Shown one piece after another: positions 42,545-51,070 of a DNA stretch of 64,000 nt. This DNA comes from Phocaeicola massiliensis B84634 = Timone 84634 = DSM 17679 = JCM 13223 (GTDB taxonomy: Bacteria; Bacteroidota; Bacteroidia; Bacteroidales; Bacteroidaceae). The translations under genes were made by a program, and so were the position numbers. The DNA lies in contig NZ_KB905472.1 of NCBI RefSeq assembly GCF_000382445.1, forward strand, positions 1,721,070-1,785,069. Reading direction: 5' to 3'. The notes under the pieces are model-generated. The model did no database searches and had not been told where the DNA came from. It was given only the letters and a program-made list of their open reading frames with translations. Position 1 is the stretch's first letter. Every line of letters begins with the position of its first letter.

Positions 42545-42613
42545 TCAATAAGATAACAAAAAAACAATACAGGATACAATACTTGCCATTATTAACTTTA
42601 AAGGTAAAGAGTC

Positions 42614-43339
42614 GTGAAAGAAAACTTTAAAAAAGCAGTGTTGCTATTGGGCATGTCAATAACCATACCCACAGTCAGCATTGCACAAGAAAATATTGAA
42701 ACAGACATCAGTGCCGACCTGGTCAGTGGGTATATATGGCGCGGACAAGATTTGGGTAATGTAAGTATCCAACCAACTCTATCTGTATCTTACAAAGGAT
42801 TTTCGTTGAGTGCATGGGGCAGTGTAGGGTTTGAAGGGAAAGACACCAAAGAACTTGACCTCACACTAGGATATACGATCGGCGGATTCAGCATTTCCGT
42901 CACCGACTATTGGTTTGACGGTGGGTCGGGATACTTCCACTATGGTTCCGACAATACAAATCATACTTTTGAAGCACAAGTCGGATATGACTTCGGTTTT
43001 CTGGCTGTCAATTGGTATACAAATTTTGCCGGATATGATGGTGTAAACAATGAAGGCAGCAGAGCTTATGCCTCTTATGTTTCCGTCACTGCTCCTTTCA
43101 AATTGGGAGGTTTGGACTGGACAGCCGAGATATGCGCCACTCCGTGGGCCAATGATTTCTATAATGCATCCGAAGAACTTCATTGCAATGGTTCAAATGG
43201 CTTTGCCGTAAGTGACATCAGTCTGCAAGCCGGCAAAGATGTAAAGATAACCCGGTCTTTCTCTGTGCCGGTTTTCGCTAAGTTGACGTGGAATCCCAGA
43301 ACAGAAGGTACTTATTTTGTATTCGGATTAAATTTCTAA
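42614..43339 (+). CDS. Outer-membrane beta-barrel protein, TorF/porin-like
   Basis: 241 aa with a GTG start (GTG AAA GAA AAC). A signal peptide of about 25 residues ends VSIAQ. The mature protein is a run of alternating strands beginning ISADLVSGYIWRGQDLG, similar to the opening of TorF-type putative porins. Other strands are FSLSAWGSVGFEGKD and LGYTIGGFSISVTDYWFDGG, and the C-terminal Phe (FVFGLNF) is the usual barrel-insertion signal. Role unknown. The leader between promoter and start is about 190 nt and contains an apparent gene fragment. Confidence 0.78.
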   Translation: MKENFKKAVLLLGMSITIPTVSIAQENIETDISADLVSGYIWRGQDLGNVSIQPTLSVSYKGFSLSAWGSVGFEGKDTKELDLTLGYTIGGFSISVTDYWFDGGSGYFHYGSDNTNHTFEAQVGYDFGFLAVNWYTNFAGYDGVNNEGSRAYASYVSVTAPFKLGGLDWTAEICATPWANDFYNASEELHCNGSNGFAVSDISLQAGKDVKITRSFSVPVFAKLTWNPRTEGTYFVFGLNF

Positions 43340-43376
43340 AAGTAAGATGTTTTAGTAGAAATGAGTAAATACAAAA

Positions 43377-43436
43377 GAGGCTGTCCTCAAAGGTAAATGA
43401 TAGCTCTACTGTTTTTTTGAGGGGGACAGTCCCTTC
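43377..43436. terminator. Long hairpin after the barrel gene
   Basis: AGGCTGTCCTCAAA (43378-43391) pairs imperfectly with TTTGAGGGGGACAGTC (43417-43432), with a T-run inside the right arm. It is a probable terminator for the plus-strand gene and lies 140 bp beyond bioD on the other strand. Confidence 0.55.
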
Positions 43437-43460
43437 ACGCAGAAAGTCCATAAATAGAAG

Positions 43461-43545
43461 GCTTCCGGGTCCCGTTATATGTGAAAGGAGATTATCTTCC
43501 CACAAGAACCCGGCCGTTTCGGAAAGCCCACGGTTTTAAACCGAA
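43461..43545. other. Structured non-coding segment downstream of bioD
   Basis: CCGGGT (43466-43471) pairs with ACCCGG (43508-43513), and outer GGCTT/AAGCC pairs enclose it. A separate palindrome CGGTTTTAAACCG follows at about 43530-43542. No ORF. The fold is visible on either strand, so the transcribed strand is unknown. Confidence 0.5.
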
Positions 43546-43576
43546 CCCTGAAGCTTCCATTATGGCAGTATTCCGT

Positions 43577-44221
43577 TTACAGGCAAGGCACTTTAACAAA
43601 CTCCGCTTCGGGAAAATGCTTCTCCATATAATGCCTTATATAGTTCTCCGTATCTTCCTGTATTATCTTGTCCTCCCCTTCGGGATAAAGATTATACATC
43701 ACCGTATGGAGACTGATGCCTCTGCGCTCTATGGCCTCAAAGCTGAGCAGAGTGTGGTTCACACTCCCCAGGCGACCTGAGGTGACAAACACCAACGGGT
43801 AGCCGGAGTGTTGAATATAATCAATGGTAAGACAGTCCGGCGTAAGCGGAACCATAAGCCCTCCCGCCCCTTCCACCAGCACGGCATCAAAGCGTTCACT
43901 CAGCACACTTGTGGCGTGATTTATCTTATCGAAATCCACGGCACGGTTGTCGATGCGCGATGCCAAGTCGGGCGAGGCAGGATAAGAGAATATCTCAGGC
44001 TTCGTCCACCCCTGTTCATCTTCGGGCAGGTATTCCAACCCCATCAGACGGCGATGAAGCTCGATGTCTTCGGAATAGCCGGCGGGATTGCCCGTTTGTA
44101 TGAATTTCTGTGTTATCACGTTTATTCCCTTCTCTCGCCACACTCGTGCAAGGTAGGCGGTGGCATAGCTCTTACCGATGTTGGTGTCTATGCCGCTGAC
44201 AAAATATACATTCTTTTTCAT
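43577..44221 (-). CDS. bioD: Dethiobiotin synthetase
   Basis: Closes the ureido ring of dethiobiotin from diaminopelargonic acid, CO2 and ATP. 214 aa P-loop protein: the N-terminal loop is SGIDTNIGKSYATAYL, where GTDTxVGKT is more usual, so the Thr after Lys is Ser. VLVEGAGGLMVPLT is the conserved substrate segment, followed by VFVTSGRLGSVNHTLL. Last gene of the minus-strand biotin operon, 20 nt after bioC. Confidence 0.93.
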   Translation of the reverse strand: MKKNVYFVSGIDTNIGKSYATAYLARVWREKGINVITQKFIQTGNPAGYSEDIELHRRLMGLEYLPEDEQGWTKPEIFSYPASPDLASRIDNRAVDFDKINHATSVLSERFDAVLVEGAGGLMVPLTPDCLTIDYIQHSGYPLVFVTSGRLGSVNHTLLSFEAIERRGISLHTVMYNLYPEGEDKIIQEDTENYIRHYMEKHFPEAEFVKVPCL

Positions 44222-44241
44222 TATTTTATCTGTTTACTATA

Positions 44242-44997
44242 TCAAGGTTTCTTTCGGGCGATGATGTAAAGGGGATGATAAGTCAGCGTGACGGCGTTAC
44301 CACAACTGAACAGCTTCGCATACTTATCACAAAACTCCTGCAAATCCCCTTTGGTCCATGCCTGCCGGCAGACAGCTGTCACCCCCGTATGCTTGAGATG
44401 ATAAAGCACATCGAGCGGAGTAGCGAATGTCAGGCGGATGCGCTCCTCGCCGGCAGTGACTATATTATAATGCATGGACAAGGACTTTTTCAGCTCCTCC
44501 AAAGAATAATAATGCAATCCGCTTCCTGTGACGGCGGCTATCTCTTTCAGGTTCTCTTTGCCGAACGTGCTGAACGCGAAATATCCGTGGCCGGACAGCA
44601 AGGCATTGCAACGCTTGAAAAACAGTTCGGGCGAGACGAACCACTGAAGGGCGGAACAGGAAACTATCAGGTCTTGCCCCGAAGGAAAAGACAGCTGCTC
44701 CGCATCTCCGGGGATAAAAGTCACCTGCCTGTCCGACAGCAAGTCGGCAAAGCAAGTGCTCATCTCGTGGCATATATCATTCAATATCAGCTTTTCAGGA
44801 TGAAAGGTGCGGAGCAACGGACGGGTCAGGAACCCGGTTCCGCTGCCTATCTCAAGCACATGCCGCGGACGTGCCGGCAGGTAATGTGCCAACATATCGT
44901 TCAGGCGACCGGCTATCTGTTTCTGCGCCGTGGCCTCACGGTTATAACTTTCTATGGCACGTGAGAACCGGCGCGTTATCAATTGTTTATTTATCAT
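44242..44997 (-). CDS. bioC: Malonyl-ACP O-methyltransferase
   Basis: Methylates the malonyl group so the fatty-acid synthase can build the pimeloyl chain. 251 aa SAM methyltransferase with motif I VLEIGSGTGFLTRPL, FIPGDAEQLSF (motif II/III) and LIVSCSALQWF. The N-terminus RFSRAIESYNREATAQKQIA is typical of BioC. It is 34 nt after bioG; the esterase/methyltransferase pair makes and then unmasks the methyl ester. Confidence 0.93.
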   Translation of the reverse strand: MINKQLITRRFSRAIESYNREATAQKQIAGRLNDMLAHYLPARPRHVLEIGSGTGFLTRPLLRTFHPEKLILNDICHEMSTCFADLLSDRQVTFIPGDAEQLSFPSGQDLIVSCSALQWFVSPELFFKRCNALLSGHGYFAFSTFGKENLKEIAAVTGSGLHYYSLEELKKSLSMHYNIVTAGEERIRLTFATPLDVLYHLKHTGVTAVCRQAWTKGDLQEFCDKYAKLFSCGNAVTLTYHPLYIIARKKP

Positions 44998-45031
44998 ATT
45001 CTTTTACTGTTTTGTTTATCGGAAGGCTGCA

Positions 45032-45682
45032 TTATCGACACACGATATCTTGTAAAAACACATCGGAATAATGAGCCATGTCTTCTTCCTCTGCCGGCAC
45101 ACGGAGTTCGCTCCACGCTTTCCTTTGGCAAGCCGGAACAAAAATCAAATCGCCCTTACCTATCACGGCCTTACTCCAGCAGAAACGGGCAGGTGCAAGG
45201 CATTCTGCCTGCTTTGCTATCAGAAGAAGCTCTTCTTTCACTTCATCCGTAGAACGTCCGGGACTTCTAGTAAGGAAGTCTTCCAAAAGTACGGCGGAAC
45301 CGCACATCCGGCGAAAGAATTTTCGCAGCGTAACGTCATTCAGCCCTTTCAATGTTCCTTCATAAATAGCGTTGGGAATGCCTCTGGAGTCATCGACAGG
45401 GGTCATTGTCCCGTTCACCGCCACACTTTCTGTAATGGGAAGACAAGAACGGTCCAAAACTTGGGAAGCGGCCCACACTCCCATCGACCAACCTACCACA
45501 CGGATGTCTTCGTACCCCTCCGGCAATGAGAAATCGAAGTCGAGTGAACGGTAATCGTAGCAGACAAGCAAGTCCCTGTCCGCGGGGTGATAGTGCAAAA
45601 AAGGCCGTTCGTCCATTCCCCATCCGGCAAAAAAGAGTGTCAATGAAGGCAAATGGCGTTGTTCTATAAAATATTGTTTCAT
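45032..45682 (-). CDS. bioG: Pimeloyl-ACP methyl ester esterase, BioG type
   Basis: Removes the methyl ester that BioC adds, ending chain elongation. 216 aa alpha/beta hydrolase of the DUF452/BioG group: LFFAGWGMDERPF near the N-terminus, the nucleophile elbow VVGWSMGVWAA with its Ser, and FVPACQRKAW near the C-terminus, close to where the catalytic His is expected. BioG rather than BioH is indicated by size and by GWGMDE. It lies between bioF and bioC with a 1-nt gap to bioF. Confidence 0.88.
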   Translation of the reverse strand: MKQYFIEQRHLPSLTLFFAGWGMDERPFLHYHPADRDLLVCYDYRSLDFDFSLPEGYEDIRVVGWSMGVWAASQVLDRSCLPITESVAVNGTMTPVDDSRGIPNAIYEGTLKGLNDVTLRKFFRRMCGSAVLLEDFLTRSPGRSTDEVKEELLLIAKQAECLAPARFCWSKAVIGKGDLIFVPACQRKAWSELRVPAEEEDMAHYSDVFLQDIVCR

Positions 45683-45683
45683 T

Positions 45684-46844
45684 TCATCGTTTTCCTATCG
45701 TTGTTATCAGTTTGCTTATCTCGTCTTCGGTAAGTGCCGCCGTCAGCGAAAAGCGAATGCGCGAAGTGCCTTCGGGCACCGTAGGCGGACGGACGGGAAG
45801 GGCGTAAAAGCCCTTGCGCTGCAACTCCTCGGCCTTCCAGACAGTTGCCCCGCTTTCTCCTATGGTCAGCGGAATAATATGGCTGGTGGAAGGACATTCA
45901 TATCCGGCGGCGAGCAATCCTTCTTTCAGCTGAAAAGAGAGGCGCTGCAAGTGTTGCCTCCTGTCGCGGAACTGTGCCAGGCGTTCAATGATAAAGTACG
46001 TCCACATCAGATTGACAGGCGGCAGGGCAGTCGTAAAGATAAGTGTACGCATCTTGTTGACCAGATAATCATGCACCGTTCTGGAGCAGACCACATATCC
46101 GCCGACCGAGGCCAACGCCTTGCCGAACGTTCCGCACAGAAAGTCAATCTCGCCGATGCATCCCTGCTCTTCGGCACAACCCAGCCCGTGTTCTCCTCTC
46201 ACCCCGACAGCATGCGCTTCGTCCACATAAAGCAAGACACGGTCATACTGTCGTTTCAGCCTCACCAACCGATTGAGGTCTGCCTCGTCACCATCCATGC
46301 TGAAAATGCTTTCTGTCACTACAATCACCTTTTCATATTCGGCATGATGCGCAGACAACAATTGTTCCAGTTGTTCATAATTATTATGCCGGTAACGGAT
46401 GCACTTTGCACTCGAAAGGCGAATGCCGTCAATAAGGCTGGCATGCACCAGCTTATCGGCAAGAATCAGCGTACGGACATTGCTCACAGCAGGCAGGATG
46501 CCCGCGTTCATGTGATAGCCGCTGCTAAAGACCAACGCACTTTCTCTCCCGAAAAGCTCGGCCAGCCGTTCCTCCAGGCGGGTGTATATATCAAAATTAC
46601 CGGTCAGCAAACGGGAAGAGGAAGCCGAAGGGAGGAAGCTGTCGGGAGTAAAGGTCTGCAAAAAGCCGGCACGCAGGTCGGCATCTGTTGCCAACCCCAA
46701 GTAATCGTTGGAAGAGAGGTTCAACATGACGTTGCCATCTGCCTCCACCTCCCTGCCACGATGATGAGTGGCGGGCAGTCTGCGCAGATTGTTTTTACTC
46801 TTCAAGCAGTCAAGCTCTTGTTCCAATTCTTCAAATAAACTCAT
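45684..46844 (-). CDS. bioF: 8-amino-7-oxononanoate synthase
   Basis: Condenses pimeloyl-ACP with alanine in a PLP-dependent reaction. 386 aa alpha-oxoamine synthase: NLSSNDYLGLATD, FSSGYHMNAGIL, TESIFSMDGDEADLNRL, YVDEAHAVGVRGEHGLG and CGTFGKALASVGGYV with the PLP Lys. Gene is 41 nt after bioA. Base composition across bioF to bioC looks visibly richer in G+C than neighbouring regions, producing long false frames on the opposite strand. Confidence 0.95.
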   Translation of the reverse strand: MSLFEELEQELDCLKSKNNLRRLPATHHRGREVEADGNVMLNLSSNDYLGLATDADLRAGFLQTFTPDSFLPSASSSRLLTGNFDIYTRLEERLAELFGRESALVFSSGYHMNAGILPAVSNVRTLILADKLVHASLIDGIRLSSAKCIRYRHNNYEQLEQLLSAHHAEYEKVIVVTESIFSMDGDEADLNRLVRLKRQYDRVLLYVDEAHAVGVRGEHGLGCAEEQGCIGEIDFLCGTFGKALASVGGYVVCSRTVHDYLVNKMRTLIFTTALPPVNLMWTYFIIERLAQFRDRRQHLQRLSFQLKEGLLAAGYECPSTSHIIPLTIGESGATVWKAEELQRKGFYALPVRPPTVPEGTSRIRFSLTAALTEDEISKLITTIGKR

Positions 46845-46885
46845 ATTTTTCTAAACTTGTGTCATTTCTTTTTTTCATAGAGCCC

Positions 46886-48151
46886 TTACAGCTCTCCTAC
46901 TATCTTCACCAGCGCATGAGTCAGTCTGCTCAGCTCTTCAGGTTGGATGATAAAAGGCGGCATGATGTACACCAATTTTCCAAAAGGACGTACCCACACT
47001 CCTTCTTCCACAAAGCGCTTCTGCATGTAAGCCATGTCCACGGGCTCCTTCACTTCGATAACCCCGATGGCTCCCAATACGCGCACATCCGCCACTTGCG
47101 GCAATTCTCCGGCCGGTGCCAGCTCCCGTTTCAGCTGTTCTTCTATCGCCTTCACTTTTTGTTCCCATCCGCAGGAAAGCAACAGCTCTGTCGAGGCCCG
47201 AGCAATGGCACATGCCAAGGGGTTTCCCATGAAGGTGGGACCGTGCATGAACGCACCCGGATAGCCGTTCGATATGACATCAGCCACTTCGTTATCGGTA
47301 AGCACGGCCGAAAATGTCATATAGCCTCCGGTAAGAGCCTTACCTATACACATAATGTCGGGCTGCACGCCGGCATGTTCCCATGCAAAAAGTTTCCCGG
47401 TCCTTCCGAAGCCGGTCGCTATTTCATCAAATATCAGCAACAGATGATATTCCTTACACAATTTCTCTGCCTGCCGCAGGTATTCGGGATGATAGAAACG
47501 CATGCCTCCGGCTCCCTGCACCACCGGTTCCAGAATCAATGCCGCCAGTTCTTCGTGATGTTCTTCCAATAGCTGTCGGAGAGGCAACATATCTTCTTCT
47601 TTCCATTCTCCTCCGAAACGAGAACGAGGAGACGGTGCAAAATAGCGGACAGGCAATGCCGAACCAAAAATGCTATGCATTCCGGTCACGGGGTCACACA
47701 CCGACATGGCGTTCCATGTGTCCCCATGATAACCGGAACGTATCGTAACAAAATTATTCTTGCTCTTCTTGCCTTGTGCATACCAATACTGCACAGCCAT
47801 CTTCAGCGCCACTTCCACGGCCACCGAGCCGGAGTCGGCATAAAAAATCTTCTGCATGCGCGGTGGCGCAATCTTCAATAATAGTTTGCCCAGCTCGATG
47901 GCCGGTTCGTGTGTCAACCCACCGAACATCACATGACTCATCCGGTCTATCTGTTCCCGTGCGGCACGGTTCAGTACGGGATGATTGTATCCATGCACCA
48001 TGCACCACCATGAGGACATTCCTTCTATCAGCTTCCTGCCGTCCTCCAGCTCTATGTACACTCCTTCCGCCCGTTTCACCCGGTAAGTGGGAAGCGGATT
48101 GACGGTCGATGTGTAAGGATGCCATAAATGCTCTTTATCAAAATTGTCCAT
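46886..48151 (-). CDS. bioA: Adenosylmethionine-8-amino-7-oxononanoate aminotransferase
   Basis: Transfers an amino group from SAM to make diaminopelargonate. 421 aa class III aminotransferase: [11 protein letters not shown] (family-specific), [52 protein letters not shown] and the PLP Lys in [12 protein letters not shown]. The start is 10 nt after the bioB stop. Function is secure given the context. Confidence 0.96.
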   Translation of the reverse strand: MDNFDKEHLWHPYTSTVNPLPTYRVKRAEGVYIELEDGRKLIEGMSSWWCMVHGYNHPVLNRAAREQIDRMSHVMFGGLTHEPAIELGKLLLKIAPPRMQKIFYADSGSVAVEVALKMAVQYWYAQGKKSKNNFVTIRSGYHGDTWNAMSVCDPVTGMHSIFGSALPVRYFAPSPRSRFGGEWKEEDMLPLRQLLEEHHEELAALILEPVVQGAGGMRFYHPEYLRQAEKLCKEYHLLLIFDEIATGFGRTGKLFAWEHAGVQPDIMCIGKALTGGYMTFSAVLTDNEVADVISNGYPGAFMHGPTFMGNPLACAIARASTELLLSCGWEQKVKAIEEQLKRELAPAGELPQVADVRVLGAIGVIEVKEPVDMAYMQKRFVEEGVWVRPFGKLVYIMPPFIIQPEELSRLTHALVKIVGEL

Positions 48152-48161
48152 ATCGTTTTTA

Positions 48162-49142
48162 TTATAAAGTATAACCGGCTGCTTCTATCAATTTCCTGTC
48201 GTCCGATACTTTAGACCCCAGGGTGGTTAATAAATCGCCGACTATCGCCGAATTGATTCCAATGTGCAATGCCTGCCCTATCGCCTCCGGGCTTAGTTGC
48301 GAACGCCCCCCTGCAAAACGAAGGTAGGCCGTGGGATTAATAAAGCGGAACAGGGCTATCGTGGTCAGAATTTCTTCTTCCGCCAAACGGGGCGCGTGTT
48401 CCAAAGGAGTGCCCGCAATGGGTTGAAGCAGATTGATAGGAATAGACTGCACTTCCAACTGCCGCAAGAGGAAAGCAAGTTCGATGCGTTGCCGCATCGT
48501 TTCACCCATACCGATAATACCTCCGCTGCACACATCCATCCCCACCCGGCGCGCGGCACACAGGGTTTCTATCTTTTCTTGCTGGGTATGGGTGGAGCAG
48601 AGCGATGGAAAGAAAGAAGGGGCAGTCTCCAGATTGCAGTGATAACGGGTAACTCCCACTTCGTGCAATCTGCGTAGCTCTTCCTCGGTAAGCAATCCCA
48701 GTGACGCACACAGTTTAATATCGGAACATGAAGCAATATATTCAAATGTTTCACATAATTGTTGCATATCTTGCTTGCCGGGTTTTCGTCCGCTAGTGAC
48801 CAATGAGAAGCGGGCTATCCCCTGAACTTCATTGTATAGTGCCTGCCGCTTACATTCCGCTTTATCCACCAAGCCATAAACTTCCGTCTCAGTCCGGTAG
48901 TATGCCGACTGCGCACACCATTTACAATTCTCGGGACAACGTCCGGACTTGGCATTAATGATGGAACACATATCAAAATGACCTGAAGCCATCTCCCGGG
49001 TTATCACGGAAGCAGCCTCATAAAGCTCTTCCTTATCAGCTTCCCCGGCTAGCCATTCTGCCTCTTCAACGGTTATCTTTTCACCGCTTAATACTTTGTT
49101 TTTAAGTTTGTTCAGCATCGTTTCTACTTCTGTTAATGACAT
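48162..49142 (-). CDS. bioB: Biotin synthase
   Basis: Radical-SAM enzyme inserting sulfur into dethiobiotin. 326 aa with the CxxxCxxC cluster at Cys69, Cys73 and Cys76 ([12 protein letters not shown]), and later family blocks such as [30 protein letters not shown] and [13 protein letters not shown]. First enzyme gene of the operon. A terminator-like hairpin with a T-tract ends directly at the ATG (49140-49142). If this start is wrong, Met9 (MLNKLKNKV, start at 49118) would leave 24 nt between hairpin and start. Confidence 0.95.
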   Translation of the reverse strand: MSLTEVETMLNKLKNKVLSGEKITVEEAEWLAGEADKEELYEAASVITREMASGHFDMCSIINAKSGRCPENCKWCAQSAYYRTETEVYGLVDKAECKRQALYNEVQGIARFSLVTSGRKPGKQDMQQLCETFEYIASCSDIKLCASLGLLTEEELRRLHEVGVTRYHCNLETAPSFFPSLCSTHTQQEKIETLCAARRVGMDVCSGGIIGMGETMRQRIELAFLLRQLEVQSIPINLLQPIAGTPLEHAPRLAEEEILTTIALFRFINPTAYLRFAGGRSQLSPEAIGQALHIGINSAIVGDLLTTLGSKVSDDRKLIEAAGYTL

Positions 49143-49504
49143 AAAAAAAGCCGGAGAGAACGCATTTCACGTTCTTCCGGCCATATAGATATAAAAGACA
49201 ATAACTCTCCACCAATCGCACAACGCAACCGGTTTACAGTTATTATCTCAAGAATAATCAATGAAAGTATCCTGTCCGCCACCTCCCTATCGGGGGCTTT
49301 GTCGTCTTCCTCATCCACTCGGTCCGGACGGCATAGCACGGACAATAGACATACGCCGGGCTGCTTTTTCAAAGAAGCCTCAACGATTCCTTTTCTCAGA
49401 TTGCCGATTGCCACAGTCTTCCCCAAACTGCAAAATATGGCATACCCTTTCCTGCACCATCGGCGGAAACGTATGATTTGCGATTTAGATATTTGTTTGT
49501 TCAT
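49133..49504 (-). CDS. Leader ORF of the biotin operon, 123 aa, unknown
   Basis: The frame begins 20-odd nt after the predicted transcription start and runs until it overlaps bioB by 10 nt. The N-terminal third is basic and protein-like: [35 protein letters not shown] and VEASLKKQ. The remainder is poorer in recognisable character and its last codons lie in the terminator-like hairpin. I know no function. It might encode a small conserved protein of Bacteroidales, a regulatory leader peptide, or a translated stretch of a leader RNA. The consensus promoter close upstream favours it being transcribed as the first ORF. Confidence 0.5.
   Translation of the reverse strand: MNKQISKSQIIRFRRWCRKGYAIFCSLGKTVAIGNLRKGIVEASLKKQPGVCLLSVLCRPDRVDEEDDKAPDREVADRILSLIILEIITVNRLRCAIGGELLSFISIWPEEREMRSLRLFLCH
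49143..49181 (-). terminator. Intrinsic-terminator-like hairpin abutting the bioB start
   Basis: On the minus strand GCCGGAAGAACG (49181-49170) pairs with CGTTCTCTCCGGC (49162-49150; one bulged C), followed by seven T and then the bioB ATG. A terminator located between promoter and first enzyme gene suggests attenuation. Upstream GGAGAG (49205-49210) could pair with CTCTCC of the 3' arm as an antiterminator (inference). Confidence 0.75.
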
Positions 49505-49530
49505 GTGGCATTACTTTAATAACAGTGCGG

Positions 49531-49562
49531 CAAAGATATACAAAAGGGAAACACAAGCCAAA
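49531..49562 (-). promoter_or_regulatory. Promoter of the biotin operon
   Basis: Minus strand: -33 TTTG (49559-49562) and -7 TATCTTTG (49531-49538), spacing 20 bp; very good consensus. Start of transcription expected near 49523. Confidence 0.8.
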
Positions 49563-49570
49563 TAAAAAGA

Positions 49571-49620
49571 AGGTGTGTCAAGAACTGAAATGGTCTATCA
49601 CTTTAGTCTTGACACACCCT
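49571..49620. repeat. Nested palindromic element, copy C (minimal form)
   Basis: AGGTGTGTCAAGA at the left and TCTTGACACACCCT at the right, with only about 25 bp inside. The ends match copies B and D. It lies just upstream of the biotin promoter and just past the 3' end of the GH57 gene, where the hairpin could also act as a terminator. Confidence 0.75.
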
Positions 49621-49646
49621 CATTATCATAATCAATAAGCCAATAC

Positions 49647-51053
49647 CTATTCTTCTTTCTTCGGAGCCGCTTTTTTGGCAGGTGCCTTCTTAGCGGCCGG
49701 CTTCTTGGCAACGGCCTTTTTGGATGGTGTTTTTTCCGCTTCAGCGGCTATCTTTGCTTCGGCTTTTGCCAATTTAGCTTGCAATCTTTCAACCTCCTTA
49801 TTCAATGCCACCAATTCTTCACCTTGATTCTTGATGGTGGTAAGCAACGAGTTCAGCTCTTCATTATCCATATCAACCGGATATAATGAGTTTACACGGC
49901 TGATAAAATCACCCAATATATTCATATAGTTGGTGAAAGCATCGTATGGAGAATCATAGATACCGCGGTTAATACTAATGCCCGTATTCTTGCTGGTCAT
50001 GAAACGGAAGTTGTTACTTGCCTGCAAGTAATCCCAATCCTGCTTGATACGACGGTCATTACACAAGTGCACACGCTCTGCCACACTATATAATTTATTG
50101 AATGCTTCACGCTGCATCACATTACCCAACCATGGACTGATATCGCGTTCTTCGTCTGTCCATGACATTGGATAAGGAACGTCTATCTGGTCTACAGATT
50201 TCAGTTTGGTAACGATTTCTGTTGGAGTAGAGAAAGTAATGCCTCTTTCTTTTGCACATATTGGCAATGCTTTCAGGAATTCCAAAATATTGGATGACAA
50301 TGACTGTGCCATACCCAATGCGGAAAGTTCCATAAATATATTGATAACTTGTTCTTCTTCGGGTAATGCTGCAATCCAATCTACATATTTATCTGCAAAC
50401 AAAGGATATTCGCTCCAGTCAGAGTTAGAGAACCGTAAACTGATATCATCAGACAATTTGAAGTCACGGAGCAACAACTTCAAGTTCGGATTCATGGCAC
50501 AATGATACAGATAATGAGAACTCTTCCAACCCAAAATATGCTTAGCACCTTCAGTCAACATTCCCTTGAAGCCCATATCGGCTATAATTGAACCGATTTC
50601 ATTTGAGTAAATCAAACTAGAGTTACGGAATACCTTTGGTGTTTGGTTGAAAATTTGCTTAACCTTTACGCGCATGCGTTCCACTTCTTCACGGAAGCAG
50701 TCTTCATTTGCCAATGAAGAAAGACCATGTGAATAAGGCTCGCAGAGGAATTCACAGCAACCTGTATCGTTCAACTGATGCAACAGTTCGATAACTATCG
50801 GAGCATGAATTTCCAATTGTTCCAATGCTACTCCCGAAATAGAGAGTGCTACCTTGAATGCGCCTCCATTGGCTCTTGCCATTTCAATCAACGTATTCAG
50901 CGCAGGAACATACGAACGCTCAACTACTTCGTTGATGCCTTGTTCGTTGGCATAGTCATCATAATAATAGTGGTCGGTGCCTATCTCGAAGAAACGATAA
51001 CGTTTCAAATGGATGATTTGATGTATCTCAAAGTAAAGACAGATTGTTTTCAT
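49647..51053 (-). CDS. GH57-family alpha-glucan enzyme with coiled-coil and lysine-rich tail
   Basis: 468 aa. Residues 1-400 match glycoside hydrolase family 57: FEIHQI (His11-Gln12) is region 1, FKGMLTEGAKHILG carries the candidate nucleophile Glu168, and RDFKLSDDISLRFS carries the acid/base Asp. Members hydrolyse or rearrange alpha-1,4 glucans. After the catalytic part come a coiled coil (about 410-440, LVALNKEVERLQAKLAKAE) and a final 28-residue tail of alternating AKK and PAK units, histone-H1-like. The tail is unusual for a glycosidase and may bind polyanions. It is the third gene of the glycogen trio. Confidence 0.88.
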   Translation of the reverse strand: MKTICLYFEIHQIIHLKRYRFFEIGTDHYYYDDYANEQGINEVVERSYVPALNTLIEMARANGGAFKVALSISGVALEQLEIHAPIVIELLHQLNDTGCCEFLCEPYSHGLSSLANEDCFREEVERMRVKVKQIFNQTPKVFRNSSLIYSNEIGSIIADMGFKGMLTEGAKHILGWKSSHYLYHCAMNPNLKLLLRDFKLSDDISLRFSNSDWSEYPLFADKYVDWIAALPEEEQVINIFMELSALGMAQSLSSNILEFLKALPICAKERGITFSTPTEIVTKLKSVDQIDVPYPMSWTDEERDISPWLGNVMQREAFNKLYSVAERVHLCNDRRIKQDWDYLQASNNFRFMTSKNTGISINRGIYDSPYDAFTNYMNILGDFISRVNSLYPVDMDNEELNSLLTTIKNQGEELVALNKEVERLQAKLAKAEAKIAAEAEKTPSKKAVAKKPAAKKAPAKKAAPKKEE

Positions 51054-51070
51054 ATCTAGTGTGATTTTTA

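Noticed and set aside
43461-43545. TPP or cobalamin riboswitch
   Set aside because: Conserved cores of these riboswitches (thi box, B12 box) are not present on either strand.
44275-44964. 229-codon plus-strand frame
   Set aside because: Antisense to bioC; no recognisable protein features.
45879-46838. 319-codon frame on the plus strand
   Set aside because: It lies wholly antisense to bioF, whose motifs and operon position are secure; the higher G+C of the bio region keeps the opposite frame open.
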